Assembly: GCF_016107285.1 (NCBI RefSeq)
Contig: NZ_RCVQ01000001.1
Location: forward strand, 671,048 to 735,047
Source of the DNA: Roseomonas sp. KE0001
GTDB taxonomy: Bacteria; Pseudomonadota; Alphaproteobacteria; Acetobacterales; Acetobacteraceae
Reading direction: 5' to 3'
Length of the DNA: 64,000 nucleotides
Shown: positions 10,857 through 19,944 of the stretch, in pieces
How positions within the stretch are numbered: position 1 is the first letter of the stretch
Layout: each line of letters opens with the position of its first letter
Program-made: the position numbers and the translations under genes
Notes under the pieces: generated by a model
Database searches by the model: none
The model's input: only the letters and a program-made list of their open reading frames with translations
What the model was told of the DNA's origin: nothing

Positions 10857-11591
10857 TCAGTCGGCCTTCCGGTGATCGACGGCCAGGGTGTTGGCGAAGA
10901 GCCAGAAGCCGATGAAGGTGCCGAAGAAGATCAGATCGCGCAGGGCGACGATGCCGCGCGAGAGGTCGCCGAGGCGTTCGGTGACGGAGATGCCGCGCGC
11001 GATCTCCGCCATGACGGGGATGCGGCGCGACAGGAAATCCGTGACGACCGGGCTGCCCGAGGCGGCGAACAGGAAGCAGACCGCGACGGCCAGCACGAAG
11101 GCGACGACCTGGTTCTTGGTCAGCGCGGAGATGGCGGCACCGATGGAGAGATAGGCCCCGGCCACGAGAAGGCAGCCGATGTAGCCGGTGGCGATGACGC
11201 CATTGTCGGGCCGCCCGAGATAATTGACCGTCAGCACCAGGGGGAAAGTCAGCGCCAGCGCGATGCCGCAGAACAGCCAGGCCGCCAGGAACTTGCCCAG
11301 CACGGCCTGCCACTGCGTGACGGGCAGCGTCAGCAGGAGCTCGATGGTGCCGAGGCGGCGCTCCTCGGCCCAGAGCCGCATGGTGAGGGCCGGCACCAGG
11401 AAGAGGAACAGCCAGGGCACGAAGCCGAAGAAGGGCTGCAGATCCGCCGTTCCGCGGTCGAAGAAGTTGCCGAGGGTGAAGGTCAACGTGCCGGACATCA
11501 CGAGGAAGATGACGATGAAGACATAGGCGACGGGGGTGGCGAAGTAGCCGGCCAGCTCCCGCCGGGCGATGGTCAGCGCGCCCGCCATCAC
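10857..11591 (-). CDS. ABC-2 type permease (GldF-like)
   Basis: A 244-residue inner-membrane permease. Six hydrophobic segments are visible, starting ELAGYFATPVAYVFIVIFLVMSG and ending FFGTFIGFWLFANTLAV. Motifs LTMRLWAEERRLGTIELLLTLPV and WQAVLGKFLAAW are typical of GldF/NosY-type ABC-2 permeases. The start ATG overlaps the ATPase stop by four bases, and the GldG-like gene follows after three bases, so permease, ATPase and auxiliary subunit are one transporter. Probably moves a substrate outward or builds an envelope structure; nothing in the sequence identifies it. Confidence 0.92.
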   Translation of the reverse strand: MMAGALTIARRELAGYFATPVAYVFIVIFLVMSGTLTFTLGNFFDRGTADLQPFFGFVPWLFLFLVPALTMRLWAEERRLGTIELLLTLPVTQWQAVLGKFLAAWLFCGIALALTFPLVLTVNYLGRPDNGVIATGYIGCLLVAGAYLSIGAAISALTKNQVVAFVLAVAVCFLFAASGSPVVTDFLSRRIPVMAEIARGISVTERLGDLSRGIVALRDLIFFGTFIGFWLFANTLAVDHRKAD

Positions 11592-12316
11592 GGCGCCTCC
11601 TGCGACAGGGTCAGCTCGCGGAAGACGGCATCCAGCGAGGGGCCGCGCCGGGCCAGCTCCGCGGGCGTCGCATCCGCCAGCAGGCGCCCGCGCGCGATGA
11701 TGATGGCGCGCGTGCAGATCGCCGAGACCTCCTCGAGGATATGGGTCGAGATGATGATGGCCTTGCTCGGCGCCATCTGTCCGATCAGGCGGCGCACCTC
11801 ATGCTTCTGGTTGGGGTCGAGGCCATCGGTAGGCTCGTCCAGCACCAGCACCGGCGGATCGTGCAGCAGCGCCTGGGCCAGGCCGACGCGGCGCTTGAAG
11901 CCCTTGGACAGGGTCTCGATGGGCTGCAGTCGCACGCCCTCCAGCGTGGTCAGCCGCATGGCATGGGCCACGCGCTCGCGTTCCTCGCCGCCGCGGTAGC
12001 CGCGGATGCGCGCGACGAAGCCCAGGAAGGACTGCACCGTCATCTCGGGATAGGTGGGCGCGCCCTCAGGAAGATAACCGAGTTGCCGCTTGGCTTCGAC
12101 AGGCCGGGCGACGACATCCTCGCCGCAGATCCGCGCCGCCCCCGCGCTCGGCGTCACGAAGCCGGCGAGCATCTTCATGGTGGTCGATTTGCCGGCGCCG
12201 TTCGGTCCGAGGAAGCCCAGCACCTCGCCACGGGCGACCTGGAAGGACACGTTGTCCACGGCGGTGAAGGTACCGAAGCGCTTGGTCAGACGGTCGATCT
12301 CGATGAGTGCGGACAA
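11588..12316 (-). CDS. ABC transporter ATP-binding protein (GldA-like)
   Basis: Cytosolic ATPase that drives the adjacent permease. It has Walker A GPNGAGKST, Q-loop region YLPEGAPTYPEMT, signature LSKGFKRRVGLAQALL, Walker B VLVLDEPTDGLDP and the switch His in IISTHILEEV. The chosen start is TTG at 12316 (LSALIEIDRLTKRFG), giving 242 residues and placing an AGGGGG-type ribosome site about 9 bases upstream. An ATG at 12379 would add 21 residues with no family similarity. It is the first gene of the five-gene operon ATPase, permease, GldG-like, DUF4340, Nudix. Confidence 0.92.
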   Translation of the reverse strand: MSALIEIDRLTKRFGTFTAVDNVSFQVARGEVLGFLGPNGAGKSTTMKMLAGFVTPSAGAARICGEDVVARPVEAKRQLGYLPEGAPTYPEMTVQSFLGFVARIRGYRGGEERERVAHAMRLTTLEGVRLQPIETLSKGFKRRVGLAQALLHDPPVLVLDEPTDGLDPNQKHEVRRLIGQMAPSKAIIISTHILEEVSAICTRAIIIARGRLLADATPAELARRGPSLDAVFRELTLSQEAP

Positions 12317-12334
12317 CCGCGCATACCCCCTGCA

Positions 12335-12351
12335 GGACCGGATGCCGGTCC
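12335..12351 (-). repeat. 7-bp stem / 3-base loop hairpin upstream of the ABC operon
   Basis: GGACCGG (12335-12341) and CCGGTCC (12345-12351) are perfect inverted copies around a 3-base loop, between the recG stop and the ABC ATPase start. No T-run follows on the minus strand, so a terminator is doubtful; it may be an operator or 5' UTR hairpin. Confidence 0.35.
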
Positions 12352-12412
12352 GGTTTAATCGTGGCAGGAGGGTTTGCAAGCCCCGGCGCTGTATCGGATT
12401 GTCGCGGCGGAC

Positions 12413-14494
12413 TCAGCCCGCGGCGAGCGGAGCGAGGGTGAGGTCATGGCCGAACAGGGCCAGCAGCATCCGGGCCGCGCGCCCGCGCGGCGTGGCCCGC
12501 AGCTCCGGGTCCTTCTCCAGCAGCAGCGCGGCGTCCTGATGGGCCATGCGGATCATGCCGCCGTGGCGCTGCGGATCGGCGATGCGGCGGCCCAGGCGGC
12601 CAGCCTGGCGAAGGCCGAGGGCATCGCCGCCGCCGCGGTGGTCGAGATCGGCGTCGGCGATGACGAAACCGTCCTGCGTGTCCCGGAGCACGGCCAGCCG
12701 GCGCTGCTCGGATTCGTTCAGCTCGGCGGAGGGGAGCAGCAGGCAGAAGGACTGCGCCGGACCGCGGCCCACGCGGCCACGCAACTGGTGAAGGGCGGCG
12801 AGGCCGAAACGCTCGGCTTGTTCGATGATCATGATGGTGGCGTCCGGCACGTCCACACCGACCTCGACCACCGTCGTGGCAACCAGGAGCTGCGCGCGGC
12901 CGGAGGCGAAGTCCTGCAGGGCGGCCTCGCGGACCTCCAGCTTCTGGGCGCCGTGGGCCAGGCGGACCTTGTCGCCGAACAGGGCGGCCAGCTCGGCGAA
13001 GGTGGTCTCCGCGGCGGCGTTGTCGTGTCTCTCGCCTTCCTCCACCGCCCGCACCACCCAGTAGGCCCGGTGCCCGGCGGCGAAGGCGGCGCGCAGCCGC
13101 GCCGTCAGCTCCGCGCGCCGCTCGCGGCTGATGATTCGCGTCACGATGGGCTGCCGTCCGGCGGGCCGGCCCTCAAGCCGGCTGACCGCCATGTCTCCCC
13201 ATTGCGTCAGTAGCAGCGTGCGGGGGATCGGGGTCGCGGTCATGACCAGGACATCGGTCGTGCCCTTCTCGGCCAGGGCCAGGCGCTGCGCCACGCCGAA
13301 GCGATGCTGCTCGTCCACAACCACAAGGCCGAGGTCATGAAAGGCCACCCCCTCCTCGATCAGCGCGTGGGTGCCCACGACCAGGGGGAGATCACCCCGG
13401 GCCAACCCTTCGAGCACCTGCCGCCGCGCCTTGCCCTTGACCGAGCCGGCGAGCAGCGCGCAGGGCACCCGCGCCGCGCCCGCCAGCTTCTCCAGCGTCC
13501 TCAGATGCTGCCGGGCCAGCAGCTCGGTGGGCGCCATCAGCGCCGCCTGGGCGCCGCCCTCGACGGCACGCAGCATGGCCAGCACGGCAACCAGCGTCTT
13601 GCCGGCGCCGACATCGCCCTGCAGCAGGCGGAGCATGCGCCGCGGCGCCGCCAGGTCGGCATCGATCTCCGCCAGGGCCCGCTCCTGCGCGGCGGTGGGC
13701 GGGAAGCCGAAGGCCTTCAGGGCGGCCTCCCGGAGCAGGCCGCTGCCGATCAGGGCACGCCCCGGGCGGTGCAGGACGGTACGGCGCACCAGGCCGACGG
13801 CGAGCTGTCCGGCCAGCAGCTCGTCATAGGCCAGCCGCTCGCGCGGTGCCTCGGGAGGCGGCTCGTCCGGCATCTGCAGGGCGCGCAGGGCCTCGCCGAA
13901 GGCAGGCCAGCGGCGCCGTGCCAGGAGGTTGCGATCCTGCCATTCGGGCAGGTCGGGCAGGGCCCCGCACACCTCCGCCATGGCGCGCCCGACATCCCGC
14001 TGACCGAGGCCGCGCACCAGCGGCCAGATGGGCTGGATCTCGGGAATGTCGTCGGGCGGAGAGACGAAGTCGGGGGCCTCCATCTGCCAGCGGTCTCGGA
14101 AGCGCTTCATCCGCCCGGACACGCGACGGACCGCGCCCTCCGGATAGGTGCGGCCGAGCCAGGCGCCGAGCCAGGAGCGCCGGCCAAAATAGATCAGGTC
14201 GAGAAGGCCGGCCGGCGACTCGCAGCAGACCGACCAGGGCTGCGTCGGGCTGCGGGGCGGCTGGACGCTGAGCACCCGGACCTCCAGCGTGGCGACGTCG
14301 CCTTCCTGCGGCAGGCTCGCCCGGCGGTCCTGGTAGCGTTCCGGCATGTGGAAGAGCAGGTCGATCAGCCTGTCGCCCTCGACGGCCTGGGCCAGGCGCT
14401 TCCGTTTCTCCTCCGGCAAGGGCAGGCTGGACAGCGGCGCCAGGAGCGGCGCCGCCGGATACAGTTCGGCCTCTTGGGCTGACATGATTCCCAT
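12413..14494 (-). CDS. recG: ATP-dependent DNA helicase RecG
   Basis: Double-stranded DNA translocase that remodels stalled replication forks and Holliday junctions. The 693-residue protein has an N-terminal wedge/OB region (FHMPERYQDRRASLPQEGD), then helicase motifs: I GDVGAGKT, Ia APTELLARQH, II DEQHRFGV, III TATPIPRT, and VI-like QLRGRVGRG, with a C-terminal TRG-type region. Start is either 14494 or the ATG at 14485; both give the same domains. It diverges from sdhE-mfd across 34 bases, putting two repair translocases (RecG, Mfd) side by side with facing promoters. It lies upstream of the ABC operon with a 96-base gap. Confidence 0.97.
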   Translation of the reverse strand: MGIMSAQEAELYPAAPLLAPLSSLPLPEEKRKRLAQAVEGDRLIDLLFHMPERYQDRRASLPQEGDVATLEVRVLSVQPPRSPTQPWSVCCESPAGLLDLIYFGRRSWLGAWLGRTYPEGAVRRVSGRMKRFRDRWQMEAPDFVSPPDDIPEIQPIWPLVRGLGQRDVGRAMAEVCGALPDLPEWQDRNLLARRRWPAFGEALRALQMPDEPPPEAPRERLAYDELLAGQLAVGLVRRTVLHRPGRALIGSGLLREAALKAFGFPPTAAQERALAEIDADLAAPRRMLRLLQGDVGAGKTLVAVLAMLRAVEGGAQAALMAPTELLARQHLRTLEKLAGAARVPCALLAGSVKGKARRQVLEGLARGDLPLVVGTHALIEEGVAFHDLGLVVVDEQHRFGVAQRLALAEKGTTDVLVMTATPIPRTLLLTQWGDMAVSRLEGRPAGRQPIVTRIISRERRAELTARLRAAFAAGHRAYWVVRAVEEGERHDNAAAETTFAELAALFGDKVRLAHGAQKLEVREAALQDFASGRAQLLVATTVVEVGVDVPDATIMIIEQAERFGLAALHQLRGRVGRGPAQSFCLLLPSAELNESEQRRLAVLRDTQDGFVIADADLDHRGGGDALGLRQAGRLGRRIADPQRHGGMIRMAHQDAALLLEKDPELRATPRGRAARMLLALFGHDLTLAPLAAG

Positions 14495-14528
14495 CAGCCT
14501 CTATATGCCAGCCTGATAAGGCGCCGAC

Positions 14529-14843
14529 ATGTCCCTGACCGAAAACACCACCCCCGAGCTGACCCCCCGCCGCCGCCGCCTGCTGTTCCGGGCTCACCAT
14601 CGCGGCACGAAGGAGACCGACCTGATGGTCGGCGGCTTCGTGGCGCGCCATATCGCCGTCTTCACCGACCCGGAGCTGGACGAGCTGGAGGCGGTGCTCG
14701 ACCATCTCGATGTCGACCTGGCCGATTGGCTCAGTGGCCGCCGGCCCATCCCTCCGGAGGTCATGACGCCGATGATGGCGCGGATGCGGGAGGAATGCTC
14801 CCGCACCGGCGCCGGCGTGCCGGAGGCCGCGCGCCGCGCATGA
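14529..14843 (+). CDS. sdhE: Succinate dehydrogenase assembly factor SdhE (DUF339)
   Basis: Small (104-residue) factor that helps insert covalent FAD into the flavoprotein subunit SdhA. The family signature RRRLLFRAHHRGTKETD is at residues 15-31; RGTKETD is the contact region for SdhA. It is followed by a helical ELDELEAVLDHLDVDLADWL segment. The stop overlaps the mfd start (ATGA). sdhE next to mfd is an arrangement seen in other alphaproteobacteria. The C-terminal extension after residue 85 (RMREECSRTG...) is slightly longer than in E. coli. Confidence 0.93.
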   Translation: MSLTENTTPELTPRRRRLLFRAHHRGTKETDLMVGGFVARHIAVFTDPELDELEAVLDHLDVDLADWLSGRRPIPPEVMTPMMARMREECSRTGAGVPEAARRA

Positions 14844-17800
14844 CCGCATTGACCGTCTACGGCGCTCCCGAGGGTTTCGACGCCCTTCTGCTGTCCCGCC
14901 GCAGGCGGGAGTTTTCCGGACCGGTGCTGCATGTCTGCCGGGACGATGCGCGCATGGCCCGGATGCAGGAGGGGCTCGGCTTCTTCGCGCCGGAGATCGA
15001 GGTGCTGCGCCTACCGGCCTGGGATTGCCTGCCCTATGACCGGGTCTCGCCGCATGCCGAACTCGTGGCCGAGCGCGTCGCGACGCTGACCCGGCTGCTG
15101 GAAACCGGGCAGCGGCCCAGGCTCGTGCTGACCACCGTGAATGCCCTGGTGCAGCGCATTCCGCCGCCCGCGGTCTTCGCGGACGCGACGCTGCTGCTGC
15201 GCCGTGGCGGCCGCATCGCGCCCGAGCGGCTGGCCGGCTTCCTGGAGGCCAATGGCTATGGCCGGGTGGCGACCGTGATGGAGCCGGGCGAGTACGCCGT
15301 GCGCGGTGGCATCGTCGATCTCTATCCGGCCGGTGAAGCGGAGCCGGTTCGCCTGGACCTCTTCGGCGACGAGATCGAGAGCCTGCGCCATTTCTCCACC
15401 GAGACGCAACGAAGCGGCGCGGTCCTGCAGGAGCTCTGGCTGCGGCCGGTTGGCGAGGTCTTCCTCGACGAGGCCTCGATCGCGCGCTTCCGGACCGGCT
15501 ACCGGGACCTCTTCGGCCCGGCCTCCGGCGAAGACCCCCTCTACGTCTCGATCTCCGCCGGCCGGCGCCACCCCGGCATGGAGCATTGGGCGGCGCTGTT
15601 CCATGAGAGCATGGCGACGCTGCTCGACTACATGCCCGGCGCCTCCGTCAGCCTGGACCACCAGGCCGGGGACGCGCTCGAGGCCCGGCTCGAGATGATC
15701 GAGGATCACTATCAGGCGCGGCGCGGCCCGTCCCGCGAGGGGGAGGTGCCTTATCGGCCGGTGCCGCCGGGCCGGCTCTACCTCAGCCGCGCCGACTGGG
15801 ATGCCATGCTGTCGGGCGGCCCGCTGCTCTCCTTCAGCCCTTTCCCCCGGCCCGAGGGCGCGGAGGGTATCGAGGCCGGAGGGCGGCCAGGGCGCCTCTA
15901 CGCGGAGGCGCGGGCCTCGGGGCAGAATGTCTTCACCGCCTTCCGCGAGCAGGCCGAGAGCCTGGCGCGGAGCGGCCACCGCCCGCTCGTCGCCGCCTGG
16001 ACCCGGGGCTCGCGGGACCGGTTGGGCAACCTGCTGCGCGAGAATGGCGTGACCGCGCAGCCGGTGGAGGACTGGGCGGCGGCCCGGCGCCTGCCGGCCG
16101 GCATGATCGGCCTCGTCGTCTATGGCCTGGAGCGCGGCTTCGTCGGGCCGGGCCCGGAAGGCGGCAAGGGCGGCGCCATCGCCGTCACCGGCGAGCAGGA
16201 TCTTCTCGGCGAGCGCATCGCCCGGCCGCCGCGGCGCCGCAAGCGGGCGGACCAGTTCATCGCCGATGCCACCGAGATCGCCGAGGGCGACCTGGTCGTG
16301 CACCAGGAGCATGGCATCGGCCGCTATGACGGCCTGGCGACCATCGAGGTCTCGGGCGCCCCGCATGACTGCCTCCGCCTGGTCTATGACGGCGGCGACA
16401 GGCTGTTCCTGCCGGTCGAGAACATCGAGCTGCTGTCGCGCTTCGGCAGCGACACCGCCGGGGCGACGCTGGACAAGCTGGGCGGCACCTCCTGGCAGAA
16501 CCGCAAGGCCAAGGCCAAGCAGCGGATCGCCGACATGGCGGGCCAGCTGATCCGGGTCGCGGCGGAGCGCAAGGTCAAGGAAGCCCATCTGGCCACCCCG
16601 CCCGAAGGGGCCTGGGACGAGTTCTGCGCGCGCTTCCCCTTCGCCGAAACCGAGGATCAGCAGCGCGCCATCGCCGATGTGCTGGAGGATCTGTCGGCCG
16701 GCCGGCCCATGGACCGCCTGATCTGCGGCGATGTCGGCTTCGGCAAGACGGAAATCGCCCTCCGGGCCGCCTTCGTCGTCGCCATGACCGGCGCGCAGGT
16801 GGCCGTGGTGGTGCCGACCACTCTTCTCTCGCGCCAGCATTTCCGCACCTTCACCGCCCGCTTCGCGGGATTGCCGATCAAGGTCGCCCAGCTCTCCCGC
16901 ATGGTCACGGCGAAGGAGGCGGCGGCGGTCAAGGCCGGGCTCGCCGACGGCTCCATCAACATCGTGGTCGGCACGCATGCCTTGCTGGCCAAGGGCATCG
17001 ACTTCGCCGACCTCGGCCTCGTCATCGTCGATGAGGAGCAGCATTTCGGCGTGGCGCACAAGGAGAGGCTCAAGGCGCTGCGGGCCGATGTCCATGTCCT
17101 GACGCTGACGGCGACGCCGATTCCGCGGACGCTGCAGCTGGCGCTCACGGGGGTGCGGGAGATGAGCGTCATCGCCACGCCGCCGGTCGACCGCCTGGCG
17201 GTACGCACCTTCATCATGCCCTTCGATTCGGTCGTCATCCGCGAGGCGATCCAGCGCGAGCGCTTCCGTGGCGGGCAGATCTTCTGCGTGGTGCCACGCC
17301 TGGAGGACCTGCCGAGAATGGCCGCCCGCCTGGCCGAGATCGTGCCGGAGGCGCGCACGGTGCAGGCGCATGGGAGGCTGACCCCGACCGAGCTCGAACG
17401 CGTCATGACCGAGTTCGGCGACGGCAAGTACGACATCCTGCTGGCGACCAACATCGTCGAGAGCGGGCTCGACATGCCCGCGGTCAATACTCTCATCATC
17501 TATCGCGCCGACATGTTCGGTCTGGCGCAGCTTTACCAGCTTCGCGGCCGGGTGGGCCGGGGCAAGCTGCGTGGCTATGCCTATCTGACCTGGCCGGCGG
17601 CGCAGCGCCTTTCGGGCTCGGCGGAGAAGCGCCTGGCGGTGATGCAGACGCTGGACAATCTCGGCGCCGGTTTCACGCTGGCCAGCCATGACCTCGATAT
17701 CCGCGGTGCCGGCAATCTGCTCGGCGACGAGCAGTCGGGTCATATCCGCGAGGTCGGCATCGAACTCTACCAGCAGATGCTGGAGGAGGCGGTGGCGACC

Positions 17801-18301
17801 ATCAAGGCGGGGCAGGGGCGCCGGGATGAGGAGGATCGCGAGTGGACGCCGCAGATCAATCTCGGCCTGCCGGTCCTCATCCCCGAGAGCTACGTGGCCG
17901 ACCTGCCGGTGCGTCTCGGTCTCTACCGGCGCATCGGTGCCCTGGCGGGCGAGGCCGAGGTCGAGGCCATGGCGGCCGAGCTCGCCGATCGCTTCGGCCC
18001 GCTTCCGGCGGAGGTCGAGAACCTGCTTCAGGTCGTCTCCATCAAGCACCTCTGCCGGCAGGCGGGTGTCGAGAAGCTTGATGCCGGGCCGAAGGGCATT
18101 GTCCTGACCTTCCGCCAGAACCGTTTCGCCAATCCGGGCGGGCTGGTGAACTGGGTGACAGCCCAGAAGGGGCTGGTGAAACTGCGGCCGGACCACAAGC
18201 TGGCCATGGTGCGGGAAATGGACCTGAAGACGCGCGTCCGTACCGCGAAGGACATGCTGGCCGCGCTGGCCGGCGTCGCGGCGCAGGGGCGCGCCGCCTG
18301 A
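14840..18301 (+). CDS. mfd: Transcription-repair coupling factor Mfd
   Basis: ATP-driven translocase that removes stalled RNA polymerase from damaged template and recruits UvrA. The 1153-residue protein shows the expected order. First is the UvrB-like N-terminal module (LPAWDCLPYDRVSPH; MEPGEYAVRGGIVDLYP), then the RNAP-interaction domain (EGDLVVHQEHGIGRYDGL). The helicase core follows: GDVGFGKTE, VPTTLLSRQHFRTF, DEEQHFGV, TATPIPRTL and QLRGRVGRG, then the C-terminal TRCF domain (LPVLIPESYVADLPVRLGLYRRI). Start chosen at the ATG that overlaps the sdhE stop. A very long open frame antisense to it (15011-18304) is a GC-composition artefact. Confidence 0.98.
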   Translation: MTALTVYGAPEGFDALLLSRRRREFSGPVLHVCRDDARMARMQEGLGFFAPEIEVLRLPAWDCLPYDRVSPHAELVAERVATLTRLLETGQRPRLVLTTVNALVQRIPPPAVFADATLLLRRGGRIAPERLAGFLEANGYGRVATVMEPGEYAVRGGIVDLYPAGEAEPVRLDLFGDEIESLRHFSTETQRSGAVLQELWLRPVGEVFLDEASIARFRTGYRDLFGPASGEDPLYVSISAGRRHPGMEHWAALFHESMATLLDYMPGASVSLDHQAGDALEARLEMIEDHYQARRGPSREGEVPYRPVPPGRLYLSRADWDAMLSGGPLLSFSPFPRPEGAEGIEAGGRPGRLYAEARASGQNVFTAFREQAESLARSGHRPLVAAWTRGSRDRLGNLLRENGVTAQPVEDWAAARRLPAGMIGLVVYGLERGFVGPGPEGGKGGAIAVTGEQDLLGERIARPPRRRKRADQFIADATEIAEGDLVVHQEHGIGRYDGLATIEVSGAPHDCLRLVYDGGDRLFLPVENIELLSRFGSDTAGATLDKLGGTSWQNRKAKAKQRIADMAGQLIRVAAERKVKEAHLATPPEGAWDEFCARFPFAETEDQQRAIADVLEDLSAGRPMDRLICGDVGFGKTEIALRAAFVVAMTGAQVAVVVPTTLLSRQHFRTFTARFAGLPIKVAQLSRMVTAKEAAAVKAGLADGSINIVVGTHALLAKGIDFADLGLVIVDEEQHFGVAHKERLKALRADVHVLTLTATPIPRTLQLALTGVREMSVIATPPVDRLAVRTFIMPFDSVVIREAIQRERFRGGQIFCVVPRLEDLPRMAARLAEIVPEARTVQAHGRLTPTELERVMTEFGDGKYDILLATNIVESGLDMPAVNTLIIYRADMFGLAQLYQLRGRVGRGKLRGYAYLTWPAAQRLSGSAEKRLAVMQTLDNLGAGFTLASHDLDIRGAGNLLGDEQSGHIREVGIELYQQMLEEAVATIKAGQGRRDEEDREWTPQINLGLPVLIPESYVADLPVRLGLYRRIGALAGEAEVEAMAAELADRFGPLPAEVENLLQVVSIKHLCRQAGVEKLDAGPKGIVLTFRQNRFANPGGLVNWVTAQKGLVKLRPDHKLAMVREMDLKTRVRTAKDMLAALAGVAAQGRAA

Positions 18302-18313
18302 CACCGGCTTGCC

Positions 18314-19000
18314 TCAGAACTCCATCGCTTCGGCCAGGGCCACGTCCAGCAGGCGCCCCAGGACTTCCGGCTCCTGGGCGCCGGCGATGGCGTGGCTCGA
18401 CCCGATGCCGCCGCCTCCGGAAATCACGAAGCAAGGGACCCCATTGATGCCGAGGCGATGGGCCCGGAGGTTCTCCGCATGGACCGCCTCCACCTCCAGG
18501 CCGGTCGCGAGAAACCGCAGGACGGTGCGCTGGTCGAGCCCGTAGCGCTCACCCAGCCGGGCCAGGACCTCGTGGTCACCGATGTCGGCGCCCTCGCTGA
18601 AATGCGCCGTGAACAGCCCATCCACCAGCGCATCGGCAATGCCGTGCTGCCCCGCCAAGCGGACCAGGCGGTGCGCGTCGACGGAGGAGGGGACGCGGCG
18701 GATGCGTTCGAAACGGAAATCGATGCCTTCCGGCCGGCCCAGCTCCGTCATGGTGGCGTGCAGCCGGCGCATGCGCTCCTCGCTGCCGAAGCGGCGGGCG
18801 GCCTGCTCGTGCCGATGGCCCGCCCCGGCACCCAGCTCCGGATTCAGCAGGAACGGACGCCAGCGCACCGTCGTCAGGATATCGGCGCGCCGGGCCAGCA
18901 TGCGTCGCAGCCGCCTGGCGCCCAGGAAGCACCAGGGGCAGACGAGATCATAGACGACCTCGATATCGAGGTGGCCGCGATTGGAGGAGACGAGATTCAC
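18314..19000 (-). CDS. DsbA family oxidoreductase, FrnE type
   Basis: Thioredoxin-fold protein of 228 residues. After IEVVYDLVCPWCFLGARRL (CPWC redox motif about residues 20-23) come RWRPFLLNPELG, a helical insertion (FERIRRVPSSVDAHRLVRLAGQHG, FTAHFSEGADIGD) and the cis-Pro region GINGVPCFVI, all typical of the FrnE/HCCA-isomerase branch. No signal peptide is visible, so it is probably cytosolic. It converges on mfd with 12 bases between the stops and diverges from the DUF457 gene across 138 bases. Confidence 0.9.
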   Translation of the reverse strand: MNLVSSNRGHLDIEVVYDLVCPWCFLGARRLRRMLARRADILTTVRWRPFLLNPELGAGAGHRHEQAARRFGSEERMRRLHATMTELGRPEGIDFRFERIRRVPSSVDAHRLVRLAGQHGIADALVDGLFTAHFSEGADIGDHEVLARLGERYGLDQRTVLRFLATGLEVEAVHAENLRAHRLGINGVPCFVISGGGGIGSSHAIAGAQEPEVLGRLLDVALAEAMEF

Positions 19001-19057
19001 GCCGCCAATATAGACCCTCAGGCCGCCAAAGCATCCCTGAGGCGGGTCTGAGCCACA

Positions 19058-19092
19058 GAATCCCTTGGAATCAGTCTTGTACCCTTGATTCC
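19058..19092. promoter_or_regulatory. Phased GAATC boxes between divergent dsbA-like and DUF457 genes
   Basis: GAATC occurs at 19058-19062 and 19068-19072 (one helical turn apart) and inverted as GATTC at 19087-19091. GGAATCA (19067-19073) and TGATTCC (19086-19092) form a perfect 7-bp inverted repeat with a 12-base spacer. The position in a divergent intergenic region suggests an operator. The bound factor is unknown; it does not match the alphaproteobacterial LexA box (GTTC-N7-GTTC). Confidence 0.4.
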
Positions 19093-19138
19093 TGACTCCT
19101 AGTTTGAGTTTGCATCGTCAAGGGGTTGTCCGGCTGTC

Positions 19139-19753
19139 ATGATGGCGGGCTCGCATGTCGCTCTGGGTGCGGCCGCCTGGATGCTGGCGGCGCCCAGGCT
19201 GGGTCTGCCGGCCCTGGATCCGGCCCTGCTCGGCCTGGCCGTGGCGGGGGCGCTGGCGCCGGATATCGACCATCCGAAATCCTGGGTGGGCCGGCGATTG
19301 TGGTTCATCTCCCGCCCCTGTGCCGCGATCTTCGGCCACCGGGGAATGACCCATTCGCTGCTGGCGCTCCTCGCCTGTCTTGCCGTGTTGCTGCGCCATG
19401 ACGTGCCTTTCGTCGTCGCGGCGCCCTTGGCGGTCGGCTATGTCTCTCATCTGGCGGCAGACCTGCTGACGCCCGGTGGCCTCCGCCTCGCCTGGCCTTT
19501 CAAGGGCACCTATGCCTTGCCGCTGTGCCGGACCGGTTCGCCCTTCGAGCCGCTGATCGTGGCTGTGATCCTGTCATGGTCCTGGGGCGGCTTGGCTGAA
19601 CGGAGTACGATCCGCGCGGACTGGGCCGCCGGCGGGATCTGCCATCTCGCCGGCGCCGTCCTGCCGTCCTTCTGCGCGGAGGCGGCCTCCGTCCTGGCCG
19701 ACGGCACGCAGCGCCTGGCGACCCTTGGCGGCGCCCTCCTGCGAGCGCCCTGA
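19139..19753 (+). CDS. Membrane-bound metal-dependent hydrolase family protein (DUF457/YdjM-like)
   Basis: A 204-residue integral membrane protein with about four hydrophobic segments. Conserved polar motifs sit near the membrane: APDIDHPKS, FGHRGMTHS and YVSHLAADLLTPGG, which together form the putative metal site of the YdjM/DUF457 family. It is homologous to E. coli YdjM, an SOS-regulated protein, but activity in this family is not established. ATGs at 19139 and 19142 are equivalent. It is expressed away from the DsbA-like gene, with the phased GAATC boxes upstream. Confidence 0.85.
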   Translation: MMAGSHVALGAAAWMLAAPRLGLPALDPALLGLAVAGALAPDIDHPKSWVGRRLWFISRPCAAIFGHRGMTHSLLALLACLAVLLRHDVPFVVAAPLAVGYVSHLAADLLTPGGLRLAWPFKGTYALPLCRTGSPFEPLIVAVILSWSWGGLAERSTIRADWAAGGICHLAGAVLPSFCAEAASVLADGTQRLATLGGALLRAP

Positions 19754-19857
19754 CCGGCCGGAAAGGCGGGGGATGGGACCAGCGCCGAACGGATGACCGT
19801 GGATTATCGCCCTGAGGGGTCTCATCGGCATCGTGGAGGGCTAGGGGCGGCGTCTGG

Positions 19858-19944
19858 CGGATGGGGTGGGATTCGAACCCACGGTAGAGTTACCCCTACG
19901 GCGGTTTTCAAGACCGCTGCCTTAAACCACTCGGCCACCCATCC
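19858..19944 (-). tRNA. tRNA-Ser (TGA)
   Basis: An 87-base class II tRNA on the minus strand. Acceptor GGATGGG pairs with CCCATCC, and the anticodon stem GCGGT/ACCGC encloses CTTGAAA (anticodon TGA). A long variable arm follows, the T arm contains GGTTCGAATCC, and the discriminator is G, as expected for serine. No CCA encoded. It stands alone between DUF457 and the transglycosylase gene, with no integrase or repeat suggesting an attachment site. Confidence 0.97.

Noticed and set aside
15011..18304. A 1097-residue open frame antisense to mfd
   Set aside because: It mirrors the mfd gene in the reverse frame, has His/Gln/Arg-rich composition without domains, and is the usual GC-driven shadow.
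19858..19944. tRNA-Ser as an integration site
   Set aside because: No integrase, direct repeat of the tRNA end or composition change was seen on either side.
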